Positions 24,740 to 37,280 of a DNA stretch of 64,000 bases are shown here, in pieces; the first letter of the stretch is position 1; every line of letters begins with the position of its first letter. Source of the DNA: Caprimulgus europaeus (lineage: Eukaryota > Chordata > Aves > Caprimulgiformes > Caprimulgidae). The notes under the pieces were generated by a model. That model did not search any database. It was given only the letters and a program-made list of their open reading frames with translations, and was not told the origin of the DNA. Location: the NCBI GenBank assembly GCA_907165065.1, contig OU015528.1, positions 46,491,515 to 46,555,514 of the forward strand, read 5' to 3'. The translations under genes and the position numbers were made by a program.

Positions 24740-27700
24740 CCTGGCCAGCTGCTGTCAGTGGGAGCAGATGGGGGAGGTAAAAGCCTTTCCTGCAGTGCAT
24801 TGTCTGGCACAAAAGAAAGGCAAAACACATGGGAGGGAGGAGGCAGAAACGGGAGGGAAGAGGGCAGGGAGGATGAGGGAGAGGGGGAGCAGGCAGTGTA
24901 GTGCCAGGAACCTTGATGGGGACACACAGATGACATGTGGGGATCAGGCCCCCCATGCCTTAGCTTGACGAAGGGTTGCTGAGGACTGCCACTGGCTGTG
25001 TACATGTCTGCTCTGTGCTGCCATAGTGCACAGCGAGTGGGAGGCTGCTGGCTTTGCTCTCTGACAGTGAAGCAGTCCTGAGGCAGCAGGAGGTTGCTTG
25101 GGCTGCCTGGCTCTTGCTGAGGGTGAAGGGGAGGTACAGCCGCCTCTCCCAGAGGGCTTGCTGGATGCTAACAGGGCTGTGGATATGAGCTAATGGCCCC
25201 TACTCTTATTTTTTTTTCTCGTTTTCCACAGAAAGAATAAGTCCTGACTGGTAACAGGGAGCAGGGGTGGAAGCTCACCTCAGATGGGTTTTTTTTCCAT
25301 AATACGAATGTGTTTATTTTTTTACAGGTCTGTGTGTGTCTCGTTATCAGAATCTTACAGATGGCTGCTAAACAGAGCTACTTGTGTATTTAACTTTGAT
25401 ATTGTAATGACTGAGCATAAATTTAATATGAAAAACAAACTTACTTTCTATACATCACTGCTGTATAGCTTGAGAGAAAGCAGCGGTGGCGATGGCCCAG
25501 TGTGACTGCCCTGCCTCCTGCAGGAACTATGCCTGATCCATACCAGATGTTCTCTGCGGGGGATTCTTAAATGCTTTCTACAGTCCGGTCACAAATGTCC
25601 TAAGTAACAGAGCCTTCCCACTTCCCATGGGACAAGAGGCCAGCTTTCCCAAGGAAGATATTCTTGATAACAGCTACTTAAAATTTTGATGGCTTGTTAT
25701 GCTCAGATGGATTTTCCTTGTTTCATCCTACCTAGTATTTGTCCTCCTTTGTTATCTATACCCTACAGCTACCTCCAGATAGGAATCACAACTCCACCTG
25801 GCTGTTTCAGGGGGCTGTGCATACTGGACCAAATTCCCTGCTGCCTGTGGAGTCCTTACTCCTCCTTTCTTCATTTTTCTGTCTTTATGTTTCTTTCCTC
25901 TCCCTCCCCCTTCTACATTAGCTCAAAATGCTTAACGGTTTATCAGCCTCTATCCTCAAAAGGCCTGGAACTGAATGCGGCTTTCTGAATGAGGATGCAA
26001 CAGTGTTAACTCCTCTCAGGTTTCTCATAATACAGCTCCTTGGGGTACTATTTCTGTACAGGCAGCTTTAGTTCAAAATTGCTTTGTTTTCTGACCATTC
26101 TAATTTCATTGCTGAATTGCTCACTCCTTGCTCTTGTCTGAAGCTGGCATTTACCAGAGCTTCTCCTAGCTTAAGATCTGTGTTTGAAAGGACTGTTCCC
26201 TGATACCTCCATCTGCATGTTCCTCATCCCAACTGTCTATATGTGACCTGGCTATGTACTGACATTTTCAAGACTGTTTGTGCTGCATCTCCACTGTACT
26301 TCACCTTCTTAGTGAAGTTCAGTATCCACACGCTGGAGTAACACACTGGCTTGGAGATCAGGGTTATTACTAATTTATTAGTTCCCAGTGATGTACTTAG
26401 AAAATGCCTAGCATGGAAAGACCTTGATCCCAGCAAGGGTTTCTGGTAACACTGCAGTTATTAAAGCCAGATCTAACACTACTTGTTGCTTCCCATGTGG
26501 TTGGCCTGCTATTTTTCTTCCTTTACTTTCAGATCTGCAGCCAGCTCCCCTGGTGAAAATAGATGCAAACTTGCTATGCTCTTGGCAGCAGCTGCCTGGA
26601 TTATAAGGTGGCTGTCTGGCGGACAGGTTTGAGCTGCCTTTTATCCAGCTAGCTTGTGAGATGAGCAAATGAGTTTGCCTTCTCCTTGTGTCTGGAGAAG
26701 CCAGTGTGGGGTTTTGATGAAGCAATGTGAGTTTGTGCCTCAGATCACTTGTGGGGCAGAACCCTCTGGATGGCTGAGGAACTGGCCCTGTCTTCCATCT
26801 GTCTATAACATGCTGTGCCGCTCTTCACCTTATGTAAGCCTGCACAGATCACACTTCCAAGGGATGTGTTCTAGCAGCCTACATTAGAGGGGATGTCAAC
26901 AGTCCCGGGATTTCCATCTTTTGTCCCTTCTGGTGTCCTAGTCAGAGGTGAGAGGAAACAAAACACAGGTTATTGAGTTCTCTTAATAACATGAGATATC
27001 TCATAAACATATGAGATTAATAACCAGATTCTCCCACTGATGTAATTTCTGGTGACCTACTCTGTCACCTGTGATTATGTGGCCATAATGGTGGTAGTCT
27101 GGAGCAACCCTTAATCCCACATTTTTATGTGTTTCTCCTCAAGCTCTCTTTCTTCTTGGATGCTTGTGCTGCTTCAGCCAGTGTCTCCCAGATAAAGCAA
27201 GTCCTCTTATAGGAGAACAAGTTCATCTTGCCCAGTGGATGCCATTTGTAGATAGTTTGTGCCTTGCACAGATGCTTTTCATCAGTACCATGGCAGACTT
27301 GGAGCTCCTGCAAGTGTTGCATGGCCATCTGCCATGCCCTGTCTGGCACAGTCCGCAGGGTAGAACCAGGTGTACTGCTTTGGCAAGCAGCTTACAGAGC
27401 AGGGGCTTCACCACATTGCTGCTCCATGCTCTCCATGTTCTTGAAGGAATCTTTCCTTCCTGTGCACTTTTCCTATGCTCATCACTGTTCTGACCAAGCT
27501 CGCAGGGTACCAGAAGCCTTTTTCACTCCCAGTGCCCCCTGACTAGTCATATTCTTCACAGGGTAATGTAGTTTATCTATTTGCTTCATAACCAGCCACA
27601 GGGACAGCCTGGTGTATGTTGCATACATGCTGGTGATTGCTATGCTCAGACACTTCATTTACAGCTTCAGGAATGTGAGAGGCCCTCAGAAAATCACCAA

Positions 27701-30700
27701 AGATGACAGTATTTGAAAATGCCTGAAGGCAATGAGCCTTCATAGTGAAAGTATCCATTTCACCCAGCAGGAGCAGCATGGGCCAAAAATCTCACCAGTT
27801 ACACTGAACTTCAAGAAGGGGAACCACATAAAAAAATAGAGCACTTGTTAAAGAAAAGTTACAACTAATAGAATTAAATCCATATGTGCCATCCCACTCC
27901 CCACAGGTGGATTATATTCAGAAGCCTGGGAGCCATAAGTGCTCCCTGCCTTGGGCAGTCAGGATAACCTCTGGAGGTGCAGGTGCCCAACATCAGGGTA
28001 CTAAGCTGAGCCCAGCTTTAACAACCTTGGTAGCCCTGTGGGGACTGGGAGTAAGTTTTCAAATTTAAGCAGTCCAGTATGAGGAAATTCCAAGTTGAGC
28101 ACATTCATAAGCATGTGGTACTATCTTTAATTTTAATTGCATGGTCTTTTTTACAAACCTATCCAGACTGGCATCACAGTGGTGTCATAATGCTGAAGCA
28201 GACTGTTGGCTACAATAATGTGCCCAACCTGGGTGATGCTCAACAGATCATTCCTATAGGGCATTACATAAATGCTTTCAAAATACATACTTATTTTTCC
28301 TTAGATCTCTAAGCTAAGGCCCTGGATATCACCGTCTGAATGAGATCAGACCCAGAGAGAGTGAAACTCACTAATGAGTAGTCATAGCTGCAACCATAAC
28401 CAATGACAGCTATATTTTAAATACCAAGACGTGATACTAAGTACTCTGAAAAATCAGATACTAGAGACCTAAAGGTGATTGATACTCTTGACATTAATTT
28501 TTCTAACTCAAGATCCCATGTATAAAATAGAAAAATGCCCTACAAAACACGCATATTGTTAGAGTACATTTTTAGTCTGTACTATATTGATCAATACCAA
28601 AGGAGAATGTGATAGTGGCTTGATAGTGAGCAAGGTGCTGATTTGTAAACTGTCAGAGAATGATCTCCTGAAGAATCCAGCTTAAATAATTTTTTTTTTA
28701 TTGACATTCCTGAGGTGATTTAAATGTATTAGGGGAAGAAAAGCAAGACAAGTGCTTCTCACTTTTCCCAGGGTTCATTCTTCTTTTCTTGTAGAGATTT
28801 AGGTTTATTTAACTTTCTCACTCGAGCCAGAAACTGAGGTCAGTGAGGATGGAACTCTGAGGGCACTCTTGGTGTGATATAGAATTTTCCAGGCATCAGC
28901 TAAACCCAGCTTTAAAGTTGGTGCTATTAAATAGCAATGACCATGTGAAAGGATGTTGCTCTGACTTTCAAAATGTTGTTGGTAAAGGATTTACAAAAAG
29001 CCCTCCCCCCAGCCCCCACAAATGGCTACTGGATAACTCAATATTTGTATGTCATGGGATAGAGAGCATTTGAAGACAAAAGACTTTCAATTAGACACTC
29101 AGTGATGAGTTACAGGAAAAAAGCTCCAGAGATGGCACAAAGGCTGAGACCTGGCAACATGCACCAGGAGGCAATTAAACCTGACCAACTTGAAACTCCT
29201 CTGGAGGCTTAGGAAGTTCAGTGACAAGAAGAAGCAAAAGGAGATGAAAGTTTGCAGCTCTGTCTTGCAGTCATAGCAGTGAGAAAGAACTAAGTGGCAT
29301 TCACACCCCAGTCATTTATTGCTATAGGGTAGAAGCATGCTGACACTGAGTTGCATATAGAGTCCCAAAAGACATAACTGGCCAGAAGGTTTCAGCCCTA
29401 AGGAAATCATGTGCACCATGCCTGGGAGAATACACCAGTCACTCAGGGAAAAACTTCTCAGATGATGTCACAGTCTTTATCGCCTATTGTTTTGAGATAA
29501 ATAGCTGGTTTTCTATCATGAGGAATGGTGAGCAGCTTTCAGAGCTTTCTTCAGGACATGATTTTAAAATGAAAAGTTAAAAGTCATTTGCCTTTCTTTG
29601 GATATATTTTGTAAGCAAGTCAGACTACATTCTTAGGCTTTTAAAAACATTTTTTACTCATTTTTATTGCTTTTGACTTGTTTTTATAGTAAAAGAACAA
29701 AGAATAACATGTATATAGACTGATATCCCTTGACAAGCTACTTTAACATATTTGCTTTTTTGCACCATAGCCATCTCTTACTGTTTGGAAAATGGAAGTT
29801 TCCGGGGCTATAGCTCGTAAAAGAAAACTCAGATCCTTAGACAAAACAACTGTGAGGATGTTTAAAGACTCTCTTCTAAGTCTCAAAATTCCTTACAAGT
29901 AAAGGAACAAATTAATGAATAAAAATTAATTTTAAAATAACTAGCAAACTGTGTTGATTCAAAACATCTTCTGACACAGCTCATCAGCCAGGCATGAGAG
30001 TTGGGGTATGTGTGCATTCCTGTTGGACTTCTCTAGGAAGGAAAATGGAGTAGTTCTTTGATGGGAGCTTGGGTTATGGCAATCAGATGTAAAACTACAC
30101 CAGGACTCTCCTGTTTTCTGAAATGCTTCAGTCCCTGGACTAAGGAGAAATTAGCTTTTACCCCAGTATTTTCTGATAGAGGGTCTCATTATCTTTGGAC
30201 TGCTTTCTCAAGGCCTGGGATGAAAAGGAAGCAAAATGACTCATTCAAAGTTTCTCCTCTTGTTGTTCTCTTGCTTAAAAAAAGGGAAAACTCAATCATA
30301 ACAGAGGCAGCAGCTTGCAGGATCCAAAACCTGATCCAATGGGTCTTTTCCCAGATAGAAGAGGACAGACTGAGAAAGTGGAATGAGTGTCACATGAGGA
30401 TGGTGTAATGTGAGAGAAACAAGAGCAGTGACATAAGAAAATTCACATTTAACCACAAAAGGAGAGAGCTAGCACATGAGCTTGAAAAAAAAAAATTCTC
30501 CTACAGTAAAAGCTAAAATAAAACATAATTTACATAAATAACACATAAAGAAAAAAAGACTTAAAAAGTAAGAAAGGTAGGAGAAATTGTAAGTGGAAAG
30601 GACAGACCGCCTCTGCCCAAAGAAACAGCTGTGTGCTGCAATTAGCTAAATGGTACATGACTCCTGTGCTGTGATTGTGTTGCGGTTCTGAACTGCTCAT

Positions 30701-32463
30701 TGGTTTACTGCTGTTTCTAATAGCAGGAGTGATGAATAATAAAAGCTGTACTCTGAACTGCCAACAGGAATTTCCTCTGGTTTTTGGTGCTGAAGCTATA
30801 TTTTAAATGAAAACTGCTAGCTTTTATTTCTGGAATAACGGTAGTGGATAACTAGCACAACCATGGATTTACAGCAATGCTTTATGTGTGGGGATTGATC
30901 TTTTAGGCAGTATTTTCTCTCCTCTCCACAACCACTCCTTGCTCCCATGAACATGTTCAGCATAGGAAAGATAAGCTGGGGGGAAACAGTTCTTATGCAA
31001 TGAGGCTTGTCAAGCTGAAGGCAATGATTAAAAATGCCATCTCCTCTTAGGAATATTATGTAGCTACAACAAAGCTTGCTCCTTGCCTCCCAAAAAAACA
31101 AAAGCCCATCCTTAGTACCAGGACAGCAGGGAATCTCGGTGCCTTCCCCGAGCATTTAAATGGCTATGAGTGCCTAACCACTCACCAGCACTCAGGCTGC
31201 CAGAGACCAGGAGTCACAAATCGATAGGATTAAGTGGATTCGCTCTGTGCTTGCCTGCATATACACATCCTAACCCCCCCGCCTCCCCCCTGCTCTGCTG
31301 TTATCTCTCTCTGGGGAGCCACCATTTGCCTGCTTGTCCAGACGAGCTCCAGAGCTTGAAGTTGCCAGGAGGTGAAGAGAAAAACCTTCCTGCTGATTGG
31401 GGGGGTGTATGAAAGGAGACTTGCCCCATGCTAAATACAGGGAAGAGGGAGCAACTAATGCAATACCGTTTTCTTCTAGATGAGTTGGGACTACTGGCAC
31501 TGTCTGGTGACGGATTGTAATGATTCTCCGTCTTTTTAACTGACAGCAAATGTCCTGGGGAATATATGCTTCATGTAAATACGTATGGGCCTGGAGAGAG
31601 TGCAAGTGTCACACAGGGGCCTTCCACCGAAGGAGAGGAAACACAATGTCATTTGGAGTGCTGCTTCTTTGAAATTGCAACCACTCAGAAGCACAAAAGG
31701 AATGAACAGTAGGATTAATTCACTTAGCTATTGATCTCTGACACACACATTATCATTTAACATTATTAGAACAGCCAGAGTCTCATGGCTCATAGCTGGT
31801 GGGCACTACAGCAGAGACAACATATCAAAGCCTTTTCCCTCTCTTGTTGATGAGGTAAATCTTAGCAGCAGATTCCCTATGGTGGACCCCTGGGGAAGGG
31901 TCTCCTTCTACACAAAAATAGCCTAATGTCTGGACTAGTGACTCTGATCCTGTTCTCTACAGATAAACTCTCAGCAACTAATTAGTGGCCTGGATAACCT
32001 GGGGACATACCCACAGAAATCCTATACAGAAAGCTGTCAGGGAGGGAAGGAAGAAAAGAGAATGGGCTTGATGTAATCAGGTCTGGACATAGATGCACAG
32101 CCACACACACAGTACCTCAGCTAACCAGGGGAAAAGTTAACCAGGGGAGAAGTTCAAATACAACCTCCCCTTACCTCCATACACGTGAAGATCTACAACA
32201 AGGGGAGAAGATAGGATGTGGTGCAGGGAGATGTTAAGACATTTTTCAGTAGTTTTATCACATGGAGCATGAGGTCTGCTCAGGGTCTTGAGTAACTTCT
32301 TTTCCAAATTAATCTGCAAAGGACTTTCTCATAACTAGCACTTACAAAACCACCCTGCCCATGAGCAGATGGATGTAACGGCCAAAAATAAGTGTCAAAG
32401 GTGATGAAGACCATGCTGGGATCTGTGGAGCCACCAGGTGACACCAGTAGAGATGCTGGCACC

Positions 32464-32540
32464 TTAGATGATCCCAAACTGGGCCAGCTCATGCAGTTCC
32501 AGATGGCTGAAAGCTTCCCATGGGCAAATCACTGTGATAT
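32464..32540 (-). CDS. PDE6H: PDE6H last coding exon
   Basis: The exon encodes the C-terminal tail from [10 protein letters not shown] to AQFGII and the TAA stop at 32466-32464. The acceptor CTTTTGCAG lies directly above 32540. This tail is the part of the family that occludes the catalytic site of PDE6. No clear polyadenylation signal was located downstream. Confidence 0.97.
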
Positions 32541-33957
32541 CTGCAAAAGAGAAAGAATGAGAAATGGGTTCTGGTTACTGCACTTCTTGGACTTCTTTTT
32601 GTATTAATAGGAAGGCTGATTTACTCAGGAAGTATTGGAGATGGGAAGAGCAAGAAGAATGAGGCTCCACTTGAAGGTTAAATGAGCAGATGAGCTCTTC
32701 AAATCTGGTACTACCTACCAGACTGAACCAGATCAGTGTATATTCTCCTGCGCCATCTTTATCTGTGAGCAAAAGCAAAGCTGCATTTCCTATAGTGTCT
32801 TCAGTGACTGTGTAGACGGGTGTGAAAATTAATTCTGGTTATGTGGTTTCTCCTGTTCTTATAAACTGCCTGTAGCCAAACTGTAATCTTTTTGAAGACA
32901 TGTGCAGTCTTAAATCAGATGCTGTATAATTTGGTCTACAACATTCAGAATCTGTAACTCATTGATAGGTATAATTGTTACTGATACCTAAGAAGTTCTG
33001 ATTGGCTACAGCTCATCCAGTGCAGGTTTGTCAATCCCAGACAGGTGCATAAAATTCTTAAAATTAAGATTCTGATGATAACACAAATACTTAGCCAGCT
33101 GGGATTTAGTTCCTGTGATTTTTGGTATTAATAGCTTAGCATTTGGCATTTATTTGAGAACCTCATTCTGCTGAAGTTCTTAGCCAGAGTATTAGCAGAA
33201 AATAAAGACAAACAAGCACATTTGCAGCCAAATGAAAGTATTCAGAAATTGAAGCATGCCTAAATAGCCTTTCTGTCTTGTAGTGTATGTAAGCATAAGC
33301 ATGACCATGGCAGCTTGCAGAAGGAGTACTAGCTTTCTCTGGCAACCCTGAGAGCTGCAGAGAGGCCAGGGAGACAGTGAGGCCACTCGAAACTGTCCTC
33401 TTCCATGCTGAAGCATTACTGCGCTTGTGTTAAAGCAGGGCAGGATAACAACATCCTGCAGCACTTACCTGTGCCCAGTCCCTCCATGCCTGGGATGTCA
33501 TCTCCAAACCTAGGGGAGAAAAGAACAGGTAAGGGGTGAGTTTGGGCCAGCAGCACCCAGGAAAGGGGAGCTGCCCTGCACTCCCAGCCAGGGAAGAAGT
33601 GTGGGCGGGTAGCAGATGAGAAGGAGCAGCTCCAGGTGCGAGAGCTGATGGCACCAGTGGGCAGGGAGAAGCCTCCTGGCTTCTCACTCAAGGGAAGATG
33701 GTACTGCAGGAGCCCAGCTTAGCAGTGGGGAGACACTCAACTGTCATAGTTTCTTTTCTCTCCAAAACACCCTTACCCTTTTACTCCTTTTTTAGGAGGC
33801 TTGCTCTTGAACTGCCTTGTCTGTCTCTGCTTGAACTTGGGAGGCCCCTTGCGTGGTGTAGTGGGACCAGTTGGAACATCTCCAGTGTTGAGGTTGGTGG
33901 CTGGTTTCTCACTCATTGCTGGGCTGCTGTGCTGCTGCCTCTCTCAGATCCCTCTGC
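32464..33957 (-). CDS. PDE6H: PDE6H, inhibitory gamma subunit of cone phosphodiesterase 6
   Basis: The product is the 85-residue inhibitory subunit that blocks the cGMP-hydrolysing PDE6 catalytic subunits in cone photoreceptor outer segments and is displaced by transducin alpha. Coding segments in transcript order are 33916-33777, 33509-33469 and 32540-32464 (140+41+77 = 258 bp including TAA). All junctions are GT-AG and in frame. The start Met is followed by a variable N terminus, the proline/lysine-rich central region ([20 protein letters not shown]) that binds PDE6 and transducin, the glycine-rich [13 protein letters not shown] segment, and the C-terminal inhibitory tail [20 protein letters not shown]. 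Residues KKGVKGFG and AQFGII fit the cone form (PDE6H) and not rod PDE6G, which has GVQG and AQYGII. The length is close to human PDE6H (83). The leader continues above the ATG to acceptor TATCTTGCAG at 33958, so a separate non-coding first exon lies upstream, not located. Confidence 0.97.
33469..33509 (-). CDS. PDE6H: PDE6H 41-bp middle exon
   Basis: This very short exon encodes [13 protein letters not shown] with split Gly and Asp codons at its ends. The acceptor is CCCTAG above 33509 and the donor GTAAGT at 33468-33463. Gene finders easily miss exons this small. Confidence 0.97.
33777..33957 (-). CDS. PDE6H: PDE6H exon with start codon
   Basis: The ATG is at 33916-33914 with 41 bases of leader above it in the same exon. 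It encodes residues 1-46 and two bases of Gly47. The donor is GTAAGG at 33776-33771. A basic, proline-rich region occupies residues 20-47. Confidence 0.95.
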
Positions 33958-36420
33958 CTGCAAGATAATGGCAAGGCTGATGCAACACTGTACTTAGCAT
34001 TTCTAGGTATCAATAGTCAGGTAACAGAATTATGGCAAGTATAATTGTGAAAGGATTAAAGATAAAGATATTAAACATAAAGAAACATTGTAATGCATAC
34101 AAAGTAAGCAGGATAGCACTGCCTTTCATCTGGCAAGCTTGAATTAAGATGCCAAACAAAGGCACTTGAGCTAAGGACTGGTTCAGGATATGACTACTAG
34201 GAGCCACAAAGTTACTTAAGGCTGAGAGAAATATCCTGTCCTTGGGAATCATCATAATATACATTTCCTGTTCTTATACTTGTGCCTAAGCAGTACCTTT
34301 TGGACACTGGTGGAGAGGGGATCCTGAACTAGATGGGTCCTCAGTCTGGGTGCAGCTGCAATTAGGGCCTCATGTTTGTCAATACCAACCTCAAGGGAAA
34401 CAACACAGGAGCTTTAAAAGATTGTAAAGAAGGCTAAGGCAAAGCATTGGAGACTGTCTTCTAGACAGAAGTTAATTTCTCAGGATTTAGGAGAGAAAAA
34501 CCTGTAACTTTCCCTAGGATATGCCCATTTTGGTATTTTTGAGCATTATATTACATGCACTGACCTCTGCTGCATCACACTGCACGCAAGCCAAACCCTA
34601 CTTCGCAGGGGCTAAATAGTTATCAGGGAACAATTCTTCTGTGGGAGACATCTCTCTTGCCTCAAAGGGCAAAACTGCTGCATTCAGAGCCCTTTGCTTC
34701 CTTCCTGGAGACAACAGCAATAGCTCTCACCAGTGCTCAAGGGGGAGCTTCCAGCCCTTCATCAAATTTTGTGCTAATCAGTATGCTAGAATGGTCTGAC
34801 CAAGTGCATTTGCAGAACATAAATAATTGCCAACTTTTTCTCCCCTTCTTGAAGTCACATTCTTCCCCATGACCATTACATAACTCCTATTTCCAGGTGT
34901 TTGCCCCTGTGCAGCGAGGCTGATAGAATTGCTGATGGAATTAACTTCAGGATTTTCAGTCTAATCCCATTATGTCACCATAGTGCTCTAGCCTAATCTC
35001 CAACATTGCCTGCAGTGACACTCTGGACTTTTAATCTCAGAGCTATAAATGCCACCAAAGATAGGTTTGTTTTGTTTTGTTTTTTTTTTCCTTAGTCTGA
35101 AGACAGTTCATGTCTTTGACAGTCCCGAAAGAGCCAGAATGCCAGAAAGCAAAGTCTGAGATGTAAGGAGAAAGACCACCCAAGCAATCCTCCCATGTCA
35201 CTTCCTTACCAGTGCAAGAAGAGCCATGTTTCTCTATCCGTGGCAGTTTGGGAATAGTTCACCCCTGACATCTTTCCATCTGTGCTGGCAGTAGGATGGA
35301 TCCTAATGATAGCACCTAGCGGCATGCTAGTTCTTCTGTTGCTTACGGTCAGGCTCCTATCTCAGCTGTAATATCCCGAGTAGGAGACTGGACAGGTTCC
35401 AACAGCCCCAAATGGAGCAGCAGATGGTTGTGTCTGCTGAAGTTTGCACAGATGCTATTCCCCTGTCTGTAACACAATGCTTCCTAAGCACACGCTGTGC
35501 CCACAAACACAGGGATCAGCTCAAATCGTAGAAGTTACTTATTTGGCTGCCATCTCTGCAGCCCAGTACTTACAGTTTTACCCTCATCGCATGGTGGCAG
35601 GACAGGCAAACACTGTCACCTTCATCTTTTACAGAATGGGAATGGAGGGGCAGTGATCCATTTGACCTGGACTGCACAGCAGGGAGGAGTGACAAAATCT
35701 TTTGACTCACAGCTTTTTAGGGACAAACTGAGAACTGAAGGCAGTTTGATTCCAAACCAAAGAGAATTTGGTGCCTCACTGCTGCTCAGGACCAGTGAAG
35801 AATCCAGATGGCACTGTCCTACAACAAAATGCTTTGCATGGGAAACTGCTCCATGGCATGTCTGCTAATGCCCCAAAGTATAGTATTATGCTTCTGCCTC
35901 AGGTGCAGTTCTCATCAGAAGGGTGTCTGTCTCAGTGCTAGATACCCCTCCTAAACTACTGGAGACACACATCTACTTCTAAGCATTATGTTCATCTGAC
36001 ATGCCAAGATACATGGTACCCCTCTCATGGGCTACTCTCAGAAGTACCACAGAAGATACAAACAGGCTAACATTTCAAATCCTTTGGACTGGCATACAAA
36101 ACTTGTAAGATGCATTTGAGCTCCACCTCCAAGTGAGTTCCTGCCTTACTTCACCAACCCCTGCTGTCTGCCAGCATACTACCTTAACCACAAAAATGTC
36201 TTTGAGGGTCAACTTCTCTTAGTTCCTTGAGCCCATGTCTTGCCCCTGGCTTTCACTGAATAGAGAAATAGCTAATGGGAAGACTCAGTCCTTGGAGTTT
36301 CCTTTTCCCAGTCTGAACTAGATGTATCCACCTACCAGGTACTCAATCTCCCAGGATTTGGTAGGAAAAAGGATCTGCTCAAATCATACTTCAAACCTTC
36401 TCTCACCTGAATCCAAGAAA
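33958..36420. other. Upstream region of PDE6H, no coding exon seen
   Basis: This sequence lies between the PDE6H coding exons and the LTR. It should contain the non-coding first exon and promoter of PDE6H. It has a (GTTTT)n/T-run at about 35066-35091 and two CRX/OTX-like TAATC motifs at 34961-34999. No open frame resembles a known protein. Confidence 0.5.
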
Positions 36421-37280
36421 GAGTACTGTGTTGGGTTGGGGGGGTGGAGGGGGGTGGGGGGGGAGCATTTTTTTAGTAGTGGGGGAAGGGTCACCTTGTG
36501 AGAGCAACAAGCTCCCCTGGCTCCAAGGTGGAGACCCCCCCAGCCCAGGCTGGGCCAATGAGCACTACAGAAACGCCTCTGGGAATCCATGTTTGTGAGG
36601 GGAAGGACTGTCCTGAAAAGAAGCAGGTGGAGAGAACCTGGAGGAGAGGCCACTGGCCTGAACAAAAGACAACTGTCAGCCTGAACAAAGGACAGACAGA
36701 CAGAGAGAGGAAAAGACATAGACCCACACCCAGTTCAACCAAATGGAGTAGGAGAAGGCAAAGGAGGTCCCCTCTAGCCCATGGAGATTCAGTGGTGGAG
36801 CAGAGACCCACGTGTAGGCCATGGAGGACTCCACGCTGGAGCAGAGAAGCTGAGCCTGAGGGCAAGTGTGACTGGAATTGAGACCCCGAGGCTCATTCAC
36901 TGCCAGAGCAGAGGTGGACCCCCAGAGTGGGGGGTGTGTCTGCAGACCCCCATTCCCTGTCCCCTGTGCTGCTGGGTAGGGAGAAGGTAGAGAAATCGGG
37001 AGCAAAGTGATTTGAGTCTGGGAAGAGGGAACGGGTCAGGGGAGGTGTTGTAAGATGTGATTGTTATGTGTAGTTAGATGAATGGCAATGAATTAAACTC
37101 ATTTTTCTTCCCCAAGTTTGAGTCTGTTTTGCCCATGACCATAACTGGTGAGTGAGACATCCCTGTCCTTCATTTCTAATCCCGTGCCCCTTTGTTGTGA
37201 CTCCCATCCCATGTCAGCAGGTGTGGGGCGTGAATGCAGGACCGCATGGTTCCACTGTGGGTCAAACCACCACAGAGCAC
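36421..37280 (+). mobile_element. Solitary LTR of an avian endogenous retrovirus, with 6-bp target duplication
   Basis: The LTR itself is 36427-37274 (848 bp). It begins TGTGTTGGGTTG and ends ACCACCACA, giving the canonical TG...CA ends. It is flanked by GAGTAC (36421-36426) and GAGCAC (37275-37280), a 6-bp duplication with one transition. A probable polyadenylation signal ATTAAA is at 37092-37097, followed by 'TCTGTTTTGCCCATGAC' and a GTGAGTGA stretch that I recognise from bird class II (ERVK-like) LTRs. No gag, pol or env sequence is present, so it is a solo LTR left by recombination. Orientation is inferred from the ATTAAA signal and the LTR resemblance. Open frames inside it are not genes. 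Confidence 0.82.

Larger units (their letters stand above)
12627..32463. other. Gene-poor interval between the CR1 cluster and PDE6H
   Basis: I found no conserved coding exon, tRNA or rRNA in this stretch on either strand; all open frames are short and lack family resemblance. It holds the palindrome at 14171-14206, a small TTTTTCACTRG repeat cluster near 17441-17484, a GGTGA-rich patch near 20050-20097 and the GGAGA satellite at 24515-24739. The lower part presumably contains the PDE6H 3' UTR. I looked for RERG (the PDE6H neighbour in human) and saw no part of it. Confidence 0.6.

Noticed and set aside
24387-25005. Overlapping long open frames on both strands (193, 181 and 162 codons)
   Set aside because: They are translations of the GGAGA pentamer satellite; a 5-bp unit without stops is open in all frames.
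26991-27004. Perfect 14-bp palindrome ATGAGATATCTCAT
   Set aside because: Short and AT-rich; not remarkable in 64 kb without other support.
12627-32463. RERG, expected beside PDE6H
   Set aside because: No P-loop (GKSALVVRF-like) or other RERG segment was seen on either strand.
32464-33957. PDE6G (rod gamma subunit) as the identity
   Set aside because: GVKG and AQFGII, and the location beside ARHGDIB, fit PDE6H.
36384-37005. Open frames of 100-127 codons near the LTR
   Set aside because: They lie inside a solitary LTR with no retroviral gene similarity.
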